From contig OZ020254.1 in the NCBI GenBank assembly GCA_963971285.1, forward strand, positions 9,610,001 to 9,674,000: a stretch of DNA of 64,000 nucleotides. The letters are read 5' to 3'. The translations under genes were made by a program, and so were the position numbers. Source of the DNA: Astropecten irregularis (taxonomy: Eukaryota > Echinodermata > Asteroidea > Paxillosida > Astropectinidae). Below are positions 54,441-64,000 of the stretch, one piece after another. The first letter of the stretch is position 1, and every line of letters begins with the position of its first letter. The notes beneath the pieces are model-generated. The model was not told the origin of the DNA. It searched no databases and worked only from the letters and a program-made list of their open reading frames with translations.

Positions 54441-55480
54441 TTTGTTCATCTGTATTACGTCAGTGTCTTCAATGTCTTCTTGTCTTCTTGTCTTCAAGTC
54501 TGCTGTGCCGTGAACACCTAGCAGAGTGGATATGTGCGCATTGACAAGTCATTATCGAGCAAGGAAGGAAAGGACATTTGTTTCCCAGGATTATTGTAAT
54601 AACCGTGAACTTACTGGTGAATCTGCAATGAAAAAAAACGTTTCATGAAACAGACGTTTGGAACATTATTCATCTGAAAGTTTGGAACATTTTACCGTCC
54701 GCAGGAGAACGTTTCCAATGCTACAATACCAAGGCGAAATACGACTGACTGAACTGAACTGTATCACCACAACATTCAAAAACACATTCATATCACCTCA
54801 TCTAAAATTGATTTCGCACAAAGTAAACGTAACACTTTCGAGCCGACTTAGTGAGGTTTGTTTTTAAAACGTCGCGTCATAATTATGATCATACTTTTGA
54901 ATAAGTTGACCTGTGGGTAGTTTCACATACAAGTTGCACATTGCTGTGTATAAGTAGTTGTATCAAGATGTGTGCCATTGAGGTCAATGGATTTGGGTAG
55001 TCCTTCCCCATAGTTTTACTAAATTTACAATTTTGAGCAGTCTTTCATGTGTAAGTTTACACCCTTTCAGTCATCGTTGATAAACTTTCAAATATGTTTT
55101 CAACTTTTAAACATATGTTTAAATGTACATTTTGAATGAACCTTTTCTCCACGCGTATTTTCACTACAAAGTGAAAATGTATTTTATAATAGTGTAGTAT
55201 TTGTTGCGGCTTGGTACAGCCATTGTTGTTGTTGATGTTGTTGTGTTTTTTTTTATGCTACCAGAATTGACAAGTAAGTCTGTTATATGAATAGTCAGTA
55301 TGTTTTTGATATGGGCAATTTATTTGGTAACTAAGATTTCTAAAAGTCGGTGTCACACGTATTTTGTACAGATTTTCCCCAATGAACAAGGGATGTTCGA
55401 TGTACAAAAGTAAAACTTAGTATTTGGTATAAAGAGATTTTATTTTCGCGAGGGTAAATTTAAAACAGACTTTTTCTCCG
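54441..55480. other. Intergenic, no gene seen
   Basis: Includes TCTTCTTGTCTTCTTGTCTT (about 54475) and GTTGTTGTTGATGTTGTTGTG (about 55225), both simple repeats. No supported exon. Confidence 0.4.
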
Positions 55481-55499
55481 GTGATTGGAGAGTGTACAC

Positions 55500-56450
55500 G
55501 GAAATTTAAGACAAGGGTAAAATTCAATTTTTGGTAATGAATATGAAGATTTCGTAAAGGTTTTATTGTATCAAGGGTGTAATTTGAAAACATTTTTTCC
55601 CTTGATGGTGACTACGTTTTACTATGAAATTGTAACAATGGTTAAAATCAAGTTTGTTGTATAACAAAATGGCCGTGTTAGCCATTTTTCTAGAAATGTA
55701 CTAAATGGTTGCATGAAATAATTATGCAATAATCCTTACCTCCAATTATCAGTATTGTGAATCATCGTATATGGTACAAGTTCAGATGTGATTGTAAACT
55801 TTATTACAAGGGTACATTTTTTCTCAAATGGTGTAAGAAATTTCTAAGCAATCGCGTCGTTTTCATGTGTATTTCTTTAGCAATATTAATGGTTTTCAAC
55901 ATGTGCACAACTAATTGGTAAAGACTGTAGTGTTAACGTTTACCGGGGGTTTATTTTTCACAAGGGTTAAGTTTGAACAACCCCCGTTTTCCTTGATAAT
56001 GATGACTATGATAAGTTTTCAATGAAATTGAAGACAATGGTTAACCTTTTGTTGTAACATAAAAAAAAATGGCTTTGTTAGCCGGTTGTTGGTTTTTTTT
56101 CGAAGGGGATTTCGTGATTGGATATTGCAGTAATCCTTTTCTTCAATAATCAGCAGGTTGTGAATTTAGACAAGAGTACAGGTTAATTTGTGGGTAATGA
56201 GGTTTGTTTTAACGGTACTTATTTTATTCGAAATGGTTTCAGAAATTGCTACCAACCGCGTCTTTGTAATGACTGTCAGTAACGTCAGTACTCAGTAATG
56301 TTTTCTTGTAATGACACAGCGTTGTTGTTTTTTGTTTTTTGGGGGATGAAGAAGAGACGGTGAATTTTAATTCACTTGAAATTTTGTTCGGTTTCATAAC
56401 CGATTTTATCCACTATGCAAAGTGTAATGATTTTTTCTTCTGTTGATCAG
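55500..56450. repeat. Old tandem duplication, ~400-bp period
   Basis: Two clear units: CAAGGGTG..TTTTTTCCCTTGAT, ACAATGGTTAA, AAATGGC..TGTTAGCC and CAGTATTGTGAAT at about 55575-55760 recur at 55965-56165 with roughly a quarter of bases changed. Marker spacings are 399 and 403 bp. The ATCAGCAGG motif continues at 56450, 56985, 57533 and 57870 (as CCAACAGG), so decayed units may extend to 57.9 kb. Confidence 0.6.
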
Positions 56451-56847
56451 CAGGTGTTTTATGTACGGAGTTAAATGTCCATTTGACACCGAGTTCTGTT
56501 TAAAATGGTGTCATAACGCGAAAGTACACCCGTGTAATTCATGTAACCTCCAGCACGTGTTCAGTAAGCCCATATCAGGCAAGGTATGGCACTTCATCTG
56601 TCTCGGTTTATTTTATGTAAAAGTGTATTGTTATTATTATCAATAGGCCTATATTATTTTCGAAATGCCCATCAGCAGTTTGGGTGGTTTAATAGCCCAA
56701 CTTTTTGAGGTGTTAATTTGTGACAAACCTTGTCGGTGGTACAATCTGATAACTTCTTCAGATTATTAGCGGTTTACTTAATTGAGTATATACACGTGTT
56801 TCAGTGAGAGAGACCTTCAGATGAAGGTCATTGTTTAAAACGGTGTG

Positions 56848-56945
56848 AATGGGAGACTTTGGAACATCTGTCTTCAAGTCAACAGCGCACGCGCACGCAT
56901 GCGCACAACAACGCGCGCATGCTCACAATTGTGCGCGCATGCTCA
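56848..56945. mobile_element. Half copy of CA/CG-core foldback
   Basis: ATGGGAGACTTTGGAACATC and CTTCAAGTCAACAGCGC, then an alternating core (GCATGCGCACAAC, GCGCGCATGCTCAC). Only the left arm is present. Confidence 0.55.
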
Positions 56946-57094
56946 GAGATAGCAAAAAGAGACTTTTCCCTCCCATGACCAGCAGGTTTTTATCAGTGAC
57001 AAAAATCGTTTTGTATCAGTTCAATTATTATGGTTATTTCGTGTTTGTTCGTTGCCCAAAAAGAAAATTGTGGTCAACTTTCCCGAGTTTGTGG

Positions 57095-57215
57095 ATCGGT
57101 TTGTGGAAACACCATGTAATATTCGTTCGTACCGTTCGCACTTTTTATTTCGTCGCACTTCTGCTTAGGTCTCAACGTTTCGACTAGCTTGTTCTAGTCA
57201 TCATCCCGAGTTTAA
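57095..57215 (-). other. Second hairpin-GAAACGTT locus
   Basis: Minus strand: GATGAT, stem GACTAG/CTAGTC with loop AACAAG, then GAAACGTTGAGACC. Flank TACATGGTGTTTCCACAAACC matches 15.7 kb. The outer stem is mostly lost. GATTTGATTTGATTTG microsatellite follows at 57283-57304. Confidence 0.45.
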
Positions 57216-58430
57216 ATTATAAATGTGCGTTAATGTAAATTAATTACAGTGGTTGTTGTCACAGATATTGAAATCATCGATTTGATTTGATTTGATTTGA
57301 TTTGTAGCGATCAAAGTCGGTCTCAATTCGACCATTATAAAATTAATTGGCTCCAGTAGCATCGCGGGGTTCTTTCAAAAGGCTGATAATTTTTCTTGAA
57401 AGGAAGCTATGTCGTAATAATTATGAAAATATTGTTTGTACTTGGAGTAAATACGCCCTCAGCGGCCTCGATTAATCAAGACTGCGTGCCATTCATAATT
57501 GGTGTAAGCGCCAAATGTGAATTTCTTTCCCAATGATCAGCAGGTTTCTCGTATTGTTATTGGTCGACATAATGATGTTATATTGTGTATAAATTGTGTA
57601 TAGAGTATTCGTCAGTGTCTTGATATGGATGTTTCATAATGCCTTCCTGTGGTAATATGGTTTCAAGACAGTTATTACACCGTTTGGGAAATTTGAAGGA
57701 AATAATTAGCGAAGACAGCGAGTGGTTTGGAATTGGGCCTTGTGAATCTAAATCACATAAGATGTGAATGAAAATCTTTCCTTGGTGAAAGTAGTCAAAA
57801 ATGCCTCGCGTCAAAGCGGTTTTCTTCAACACAAGAGGTGATAATGTTCCTCTTTTGTTTTCCCCTCATGACCAACAGGTTATCATGTTTTTGACTTTCA
57901 ATCTTCGTGGTATATGAGTAAGCCTTCGAGTGGTTTTTGTACAAGACGGATAACGTAAAACGACGGACTCATTTTATTTCCACAAAATTCGATTTCTAGT
58001 ACTCCATGTAGTATCTTTTCGAACGAATATTCATAAGCACTCTCGTTGTTTCAGAGTGTAAATAATGCAATAAAAGGTTTATGTGTAATTGTGAAAGGAA
58101 AGCAATTTGTTTTTCATCAGGTGATATCGAAGAAAAGGTAAAAGGAAATTGAAGGTTTACACATTGGCTGTACCAGTATAGGCTTAGTAAAATTAATTAG
58201 ATAGGCTTACACCTATAATGCAGGTAGGCCTACATCCATTGTGTAGTTAAGTAGGCCTAATTTAAACATTAGGCCTAAATTTGTATGTAGGGCAGTTAGA
58301 CCTAGACCTATACATGTAATTGCACAGGCCTAGAGTGTATAGGGCTGATGGGCGAACAAGATGTCCTTGGTATTGGCTGGACCAGCGATCATTAAAACAA
58401 AAGCCATTAAATTAAATGAATAATCAAATC
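57216..58430. other. Intergenic; cluster of TAGGCCTA words
   Basis: No gene seen. Between 58170 and 58335 the words TAGGCCTA, TAGGCTTA and TAGACCTA occur about ten times within 170 bp. Confidence 0.45.
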
Positions 58431-58895
58431 CTAGTTCCGGCTGGGTAGTTCTTTTGTATCTCCTGTCTTCCTTATTGATTTTAGCTCTAGGGGGCAACGC
58501 AGATGAAACGCAAGAGGGCGTGGATCCAGGCCGGTTTGTGATTTTAAAAAGCGCGCGCTATGGGGTTGGGTAATTATACTCACACACCAGCATCCTTGGA
58601 TCCGCGCCCACTTGCCCAGGTGCTTCACCGAGCGGATCCCAACCGAACCTCCCAGACGGTGCGAGGAAGGCCTTCTACCCTGCCTGCCCCCTTGACGCCA
58701 TCTGGATGGAGCCTGGACGTCGGACCACTGCTGAGAGAGCAATTCGGCCGATAGGAGATGGAGGGCACTCGGAGCAGACCTCACGAAGACGACTTCTCCG
58801 ATGGTTGTATGGGAGAGGTGAATGAACATTTTTGTGCACATAATGAACTTAAACTGATATCAGACGACGGTCGAAAAATACTGACCGAAACGTCG
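58431..58895. other. GC-rich patch with third hairpin-GAAACGTC locus
   Basis: 58560-58800 is markedly GC-rich for the window. Frames are open on both strands (58431-58841 minus; ATG at 58560 plus) but neither resembles a family I know. At 58861-58894, plus strand, CAGACGA-C-GGTC, loop, GACC-GAAACGTC repeats the hairpin signature. The patch may be the 5' part of a retroelement. Confidence 0.35.
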
Positions 58896-59822
58896 AGTTG
58901 AACGTAGGCTTAGAACCTCACTCACTTAAAAAGAAAGAGTGACAAATGCTTTTGTTTCAGCGCAATTTCCTTTGTTACAGTAATGTTGAAATTGCCAACC
59001 ACCTGTTTCAATTTCGACTGCGTGGACTCGATGTATTCTAAAATGTGTTGTCTATATCGTCATAATAAGTAATTTGACATCAAAATATTGCTTAGCAATA
59101 ATGTTTGCTATGCAGTTTGTGATTTTTAGTCTTGTTTGCAAGTTTCTTTATCTCTGTGTTTTATCCCCCCCCCCCAAAAAAAGGGGGGGGAATAAAACAG
59201 AATGATTAAAAACTGGGTAATGTTTTCAGAGACGTAAATAAAAAGGAGCCTTACATTTTGCAAAAAAATTAGTTTTGTTTTTCTTCTTTGCTTTTGTTTT
59301 CCATGCAGCTCACACTGGATCAACGCATGCACTGATAAGACAGCCGCCCGACGATCCCGAATTAGTCTGGAGCAACTTACTGACTTAATTAATTAATTGA
59401 TTAATTAATAAGTTAATTAATACTTAATAATAACATAAAGATAATTATGCCAATGGCACCTCCACCCCGGTATGGGGTTATTTTTATGATGATGATTTAA
59501 GTTTTAACTTTTTTGTAAACTCCAATAATATCGAAAAGGCTTTTAAAAATGATTTATGTTAAACACCTTCATTACATACATAGCAGAGAACATGAACAAA
59601 AGCAACAAATACTAGAAATAGCAATCCAAATTCCACATCTTCATATTTGAAAAAAGTTGTTAATTTCCAACTCGAAATGTAATATTTTGCCCTCATGCCT
59701 CTGCCATGTATGAATAAACCTGGAGCAAAAATGCTTGATCGCTCTTTGAAGGGTCGGAAAGGAATTTTCAGATATTTTTCCCGACGTGGTTTTTGATCTG
59801 TTTTTCGCCTTTCCCAGGTTTT
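58896..59822. other. Intergenic, no gene seen
   Basis: A perfect C10-A7-G8 hairpin lies at 59166-59191 and a TTAATTAATTAAT run at 59388-59425. Otherwise AT-rich with no exon. Confidence 0.45.
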
Positions 59823-59826
59823 TTAG

Positions 59827-59974
59827 GGCCGTCCATAAAGCACGTATGCACGAAAGGGGGTGGGGTACCGATGCGAACGCCATGCGCACAGTACAGGGGG
59901 AGGGGGTGGTTCTAAAAACTTTCACATGCAGTGAAAAGCAAGCATTTCGTGCATACGTACTTTATGGACGGACC
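59827..59974. mobile_element. Inverted-repeat element GGGCCGTCCATAAAG
   Basis: GGGCCGTCCATAAAGCACGT and ATGCACGAAA at left; TTTCGTGCATACGTACTTTA and TGGACGGACC at right. The interior has GGGGGAGGGGGTGG. 148 bp, too short to code. Confidence 0.7.
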
Positions 59975-60436
59975 ATTAATGAAAGCCATTATCTTATTAT
60001 TATTCATAACCTTGTAAATAATAATAAGAAATAATTATTGGATGGTAAAATGAAGAGAATAAATTAATTACTTGAAGACAGAAAGAAAACTTCAATTGTC
60101 ATAATATTATGTCTGTTTCCCCTTGTCCACAATGACTGCTTCATCACACAAAAGTCATGCTTGTAAAAGTAATCAAATGTTTTTCCTGGGATGCCAGTTG
60201 GAACTTATAACACGATCATTCCTCCAGGCAGACTTCTCATCCTTTTCAATACGTTGGGCAGGCATGGCATGGCAATTTCATAGAGCTGCTTAAGCTAAAA
60301 ATTTGCCTAAGTATGCAATGTCTTCTTGGATCATCAAACAGGATCGGCAACCGAATTTTCATGTGATTTTTACTGCTTTTGACTTGTATTCGGGCATTGT
60401 TTGGCTGACATACTGAATTTGTTTACGAAGTGTTTT

Positions 60437-60779
60437 GATGCTTAAAGGTAGTATCATACTTTGGTTTTTGACAAAGAAATAGAGATTCGTGGGCAAAAAT
60501 ATCAAGGAATATACAGTTAAAGTAATCTGTGAAAATTTCAGTCCCATACGCTGCCCACTTTTTGAGAAAACGGCGAAAAACAGCCACAGTATTTCTTAAG
60601 TGTTTTCTCTTTTATTTTTGATCTTTTAAAAGATCAAAAAGATTTTTGGTCGTTGTTTTACTTATTTCTGGATAAATTAACAGCATGTTTCTACCAGAAC
60701 TTCATACCCTGTAAGTAATACGTAAATCTGTGAACATTTCTGTTTTGGTCTCTTACCAAAGTATGATACTACCTTTAAA
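60437..60779 (+). mobile_element. TTAAAGGTA-type element (copy 8), near intact
   Basis: Forward copy from TTAAAGGTAGTATCATACTT to GTATGATACTACCTTTAA. The perfect palindrome GATCTTTTAAAAGATC is at 60620-60635. Directly followed by the next copy. Confidence 0.85.
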
Positions 60780-61128
60780 GGTACTATCATACTTCGGTAG
60801 CTTACCGAAACAGAAATCTCCATAGATTTACCTATAACATATAGGGTATGAAGATGGTGATGGTCTGAAATGCTGTATTTATCCATAAAATAGTAAAACC
60901 AGTGACCAAAATTATTTTTGATCTTATAAAGATCAAAAATAAAACAGAAAAGACTTTTAAAAAAATACTGTGACCGTTTTCACTGTGTGAAAAAAAGTGT
61001 GAACCGTATGGGACTGAAATTTTCACAAAATGAGTGTTGCTGTACCTCAATTCCTTGATATTTTTGCCCATGAATATTAATCTTTGACAAAAACCAAAGT
61101 ATGATATAAAGTATGATATTACCTTTAA
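60776..61128 (-). mobile_element. TTAAAGGTA-type element (copy 9), abutting copy 8
   Basis: Reverse copy from TTTAAAGGTACTATCATACT to GTATGATATTACCTTTAA, sharing TTTAA with copy 8. The right end carries a small duplication (AAGTATGATATAAAGTATGA). Confidence 0.85.
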
Positions 61129-62233
61129 TGCAAAACAAAATAATCAACTTGTGAATTCTACCAGTCAACATTTCTTGCCCCTTTTTCCTGAAGTCATGGA
61201 AGTGCATTAGGACTTCTAAGCAATTTAAAGTGCAGACAAAAGCACGATTACAACGGGAAAACAGAAAAAACAACATCATAATAGGTTTCCTCGCATTAAA
61301 AAATCCCAACAAACAAACAAACAAACACCCTGGAATTTTGGCAAAACCGAGTGACATAAAATTAGAGCTTCGTAGAAACAACAGAGGGCGCTACACAACT
61401 TTCACGGTGGGAAAACTTCCAAACTAAAAGTTGCCCATGCAGAATAACTACATGCAGTAGGCCATGCAGTTGTCATATACGACAGGTGCACACACTGACT
61501 GCTAGTGCTACCTCGCATTGTGTCTTCCCGTACTGAATGACAAGACCAAGTGTAGGATTAGGAAGTAAAATACTAATGAAAAGGAAGTTCAAGTTCTTGA
61601 ATTCATCATTCACAAGCTGACTGAGACTCCGTCTTTCTTGCCACCGGGTCATGCAGGTAGGTAGGTCACTTGTCCGTGTGGAATTAGGTAATTGAGCCAC
61701 TCATGGAGGAATAAATCACAGCCCAGCTAATTTATTTACGTTATTAATAACTGACCTAACTGAAATTTATGAAGCCTGAATTCAGCCTGAATTCAGCCTG
61801 AATTTAAAGCGGTGCAAAATGGAATGTTATACTAGGGAGTTAGAAATAGACTACCTCCATGGTTATACCTAATAGTAATACTAATAGTTAATCACTTGCC
61901 AAATGCATTTTGCTTCCTTTTCCTGGTGATAGTGTAGTTTATTTAGGTCACCTAGTATTGTGGTTTTGCCATTTGAATCATTTATTCATATTTGGGAAAT
62001 CAAGTGGATTCAGGATACATGATTTTGTTCTTTATCAATTCAAAATGCTGGAGTATAGCCACCCTGTGCATTGAACCCTGTGACCTTCAAACTTCAAAGG
62101 AATACAATTTTAACACTAGTGAATACTTTTATTTCATGAACTGTCATTGTCACCCGCTTTCTATTCCCTGAAATCCTTGCAGTAAAAATGTGATAAGTGC
62201 ATGCAAGACATTGTTTTTCTAGCCAGTCCGTGT
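61129..62233. other. Intergenic, no gene seen
   Basis: The minus-strand frame at 61473-61700 lacks a good ATG and splice sites. AACAAACAAACAAAC occurs at 61307-61325, and CTGAATTCAGCCTGAATTCA at 61778. Confidence 0.4.
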
Positions 62234-62496
62234 ATATACCGATCCGACGGCGTGACCATGGAGGTAGGAAACACCTGCCATAACTGCAGTGTCCCCGCCC
62301 GTATTTTGTTCGGCAACAAAAGAATTTATGTCCGCTGCACTCTATACTGCAGGGTGTACATCCCCTAATCATGGGACGTACACCCTGCAATTATAGAGTG
62401 TGGCGGAGCGTAAATTCTTTTTGTTGCCGGACAAAAGGCAGGCAGGGACACACCAGTAATGGCGGAGAGTATATCGTGCCGTCGGATCGGTCTATA
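62234..62496. mobile_element. GATCCGACGGC-type foldback element, best copy
   Basis: TATATACCGATCCGACGGC at left and GCCGTCGGATCGGTCTATA at right. Inner arms TTCGGCAACAAAAGAATTTA / TAAATTCTTTTTGTTGCCGG and CTATACTGCAGGGTGTACAT / ACGTACACCCTGCAATTATA. Folds almost end to end. Confidence 0.8.
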
Positions 62497-63884
62497 AAGC
62501 CAGCCATGGCTGGGGGCCATCAGACTGTCACCTTTTGGTATTAAAAATGAAAGGTTGGTATGCATTGGCCTCCAGCTATGGCAGCTCTCACTAATTAGGC
62601 CTGGTTAGATTTGCATACATGTAGGTCTACAAAAGCATTGCATACCCTTGTACATGAAAGCCAGTCTTGCTGTGAGTGGTACATGTAATTTGGTAGGCTG
62701 TCAACTTGGGAGAAACATTAAAGACATCATGAAATGTTTTCTTGCTGCTGAACAACACTACAAGAAAAAGAGTGACCTGGACTGAAAGTCAATGTAAAAC
62801 TCTAAAACAATAATATGCATGAGACATTCCCACAATTCCACTGCTCTGGGCATTAGGGAGGGGGGGTCATTGTACCAAGCTGCCTGGGGCACATGACAAG
62901 AACAAAACTCTTCCCTTGGGTCACCCCTCCCCCCCTTCCCAAGCAAAGGGCTTGAGCTGTCTACAACATTTTACTATCTTGAGGTTCTAACCTGTACTGT
63001 TACCCTTTGCCCCATTTCTTAGGGCTGTATAAAAACAGCAGAAAAATGTGCTTTTAAAACAAATTTTGTTCAGCTAAGCAAAAAGATGAGCTGAGAGCCA
63101 ACCACAAACAATGAACAATTGACTGGAATTTAGCTAGTATACTAGTAACCTTGAATAATTGCTAAGCAGCTCTTTGAAGTTGGTCCCCATATGTTTTGAC
63201 CTTGATGACCCCCTATGAGGTCCCTGCAGACACTCCCATAAATGCTGAAGCCTGAAAGTAGGACCCTGCACCACTTCATACAAGGGAACTCCTTCCATAC
63301 AGATCTCTGAAAACTGGATCAGACCTACTATAGGTACTAAACCTGAATGTCTTTGCCCATTGGCCATAGAAGCCAGAATACTATAACCACATCCAGAATA
63401 TTATTAATTTAATAAGGGCGACTGACTGAGACACAAGGAATGTCTTTTCACTTCTAACAATAGAAACACCTCATTAAAAATAAATTGAGAGGATTAGCTC
63501 AAACAAACCACAGTAAGCGAAGAGGAATTGTAGGGTAAAGACCTTGCCATTTTGTATCTGATTCTGGGCGGGGGTGACCTTGTTTTATCTGCACATACAT
63601 TCCACGCAAAACAAAACAAAAAACACAACGAAAGAAAAAAGAGAAAAAGAAAAGAAAACCAAAAGTGTGGGAGTGTTCATGGTGTAAACATGTTTTGATT
63701 TAGTACCCCTTGAAATCTGTATTAACTGTATCATTTGCAGAAATAGTTAACATGGTGTAAACTTTATTTCTTTTATTAATTTTGGTTGAATGCTTGCCAG
63801 AAAATTCAAAAGCTTCAAATGGGGGAATTTTCTTTTGACTGTTTTTTACTGAACATCTTTTTAATATTTCGTTGAAGACTTGCA
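62497..63884. other. Intergenic, no gene seen
   Basis: Includes a frame at 63134-63367 (minus) ending beside AAAGAGCTGCTTAGCA-type foldback sequence, and a purine-rich run at 63605-63661. Nothing supports a gene. Confidence 0.4.
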
Positions 63885-64000
63885 TTAATGAGAACTTCAT
63901 ACTTTGGTTTTTGTCAAAGAAATGCAGAGTCATGAGCATAAAGTATCAAGAAGATACAGTAACAGTCATCTGTGAAATTTCCAGTCCCAGGTGCCCACTT
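63885..64000 (+). mobile_element. TTAAAGGTA-type element cut by the window end
   Basis: Begins TCATACTTTGGTTTTTGTCA and follows the forward family sequence to GTCCCAGGTGCCCACTT at the last base. The remainder lies outside. Confidence 0.75.

Noticed and set aside
61473..61700. Minus-strand 75-codon frame with a hydrophobic stretch
   Set aside because: No ATG at the start, no splice sites that fit, no family recognised.
63134..63367. Minus-strand 77-codon frame
   Set aside because: Ends in foldback-type sequence (AAAGAGCTGCTTAGCA) and has no recognisable domain.

Overview
The window looks like nuclear DNA from a marine invertebrate deuterostome, most likely an echinoderm. It has long introns with GT/AG borders, is AT-rich and dense in short repeats, carries tRNA-derived SINEs, and contains many copies of the palindrome TAGGCCTA, which I associate with echinoderm genomes. 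Nothing bacterial, organellar or viral was seen. The organism call is inference; no search was run.

Three protein-coding genes are certain. (1) 452-14639, plus strand: VPS51, a subunit of the GARP/EARP endosome-to-Golgi tethering complexes. Fifteen coding exons are present and the N-terminal part lies before the window. (2) 33588-34745, plus strand: POMK (protein O-mannose kinase, SGK196), two coding exons, complete at 347 residues. (3) 38387-46645, minus strand: ELMOD3, an ELMO-domain GTPase-activating protein, eleven coding exons including a 21-nt microexon, complete at 497 residues. POMK and ELMOD3 converge with about 3.6 kb between their stop codons. I found every exon by reading frame, splice sites and phase continuity; all junctions keep frame.

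The rest is repeat-rich. Introns and intergenic DNA hold at least twelve copies of a ~350-bp inverted-repeat element that starts near TTAAAGGTA and ends near TACCTTTAA. There are also Harbinger-like elements with TTA duplications, one hAT-like element with an 8-bp duplication, several foldback elements, at least three SINE families, a degraded LINE 3' end, and tandem arrays with periods of 20, 45, 92, 162, about 90 and about 400 bp. Intergenic stretches of 19 kb (14.6-33.6 kb) and 17 kb (46.6-64 kb) contain only weak gene candidates.

The signals most worth a second look are: a recurring hairpin followed by GAAACGT(C/T) at several loci that resembles a degenerate hammerhead ribozyme; the ~90-bp array at 52.8-53.6 kb, whose units keep a small CCC-GAAA-GGG hairpin while the spacers drift; a 45-bp array in a VPS51 intron in which every unit is a hairpin; partial copies of a VPS51 exon end and splice site inside the next intron; and a possible unrecognised two-exon gene start on the minus strand at 28.5-27.1 kb.
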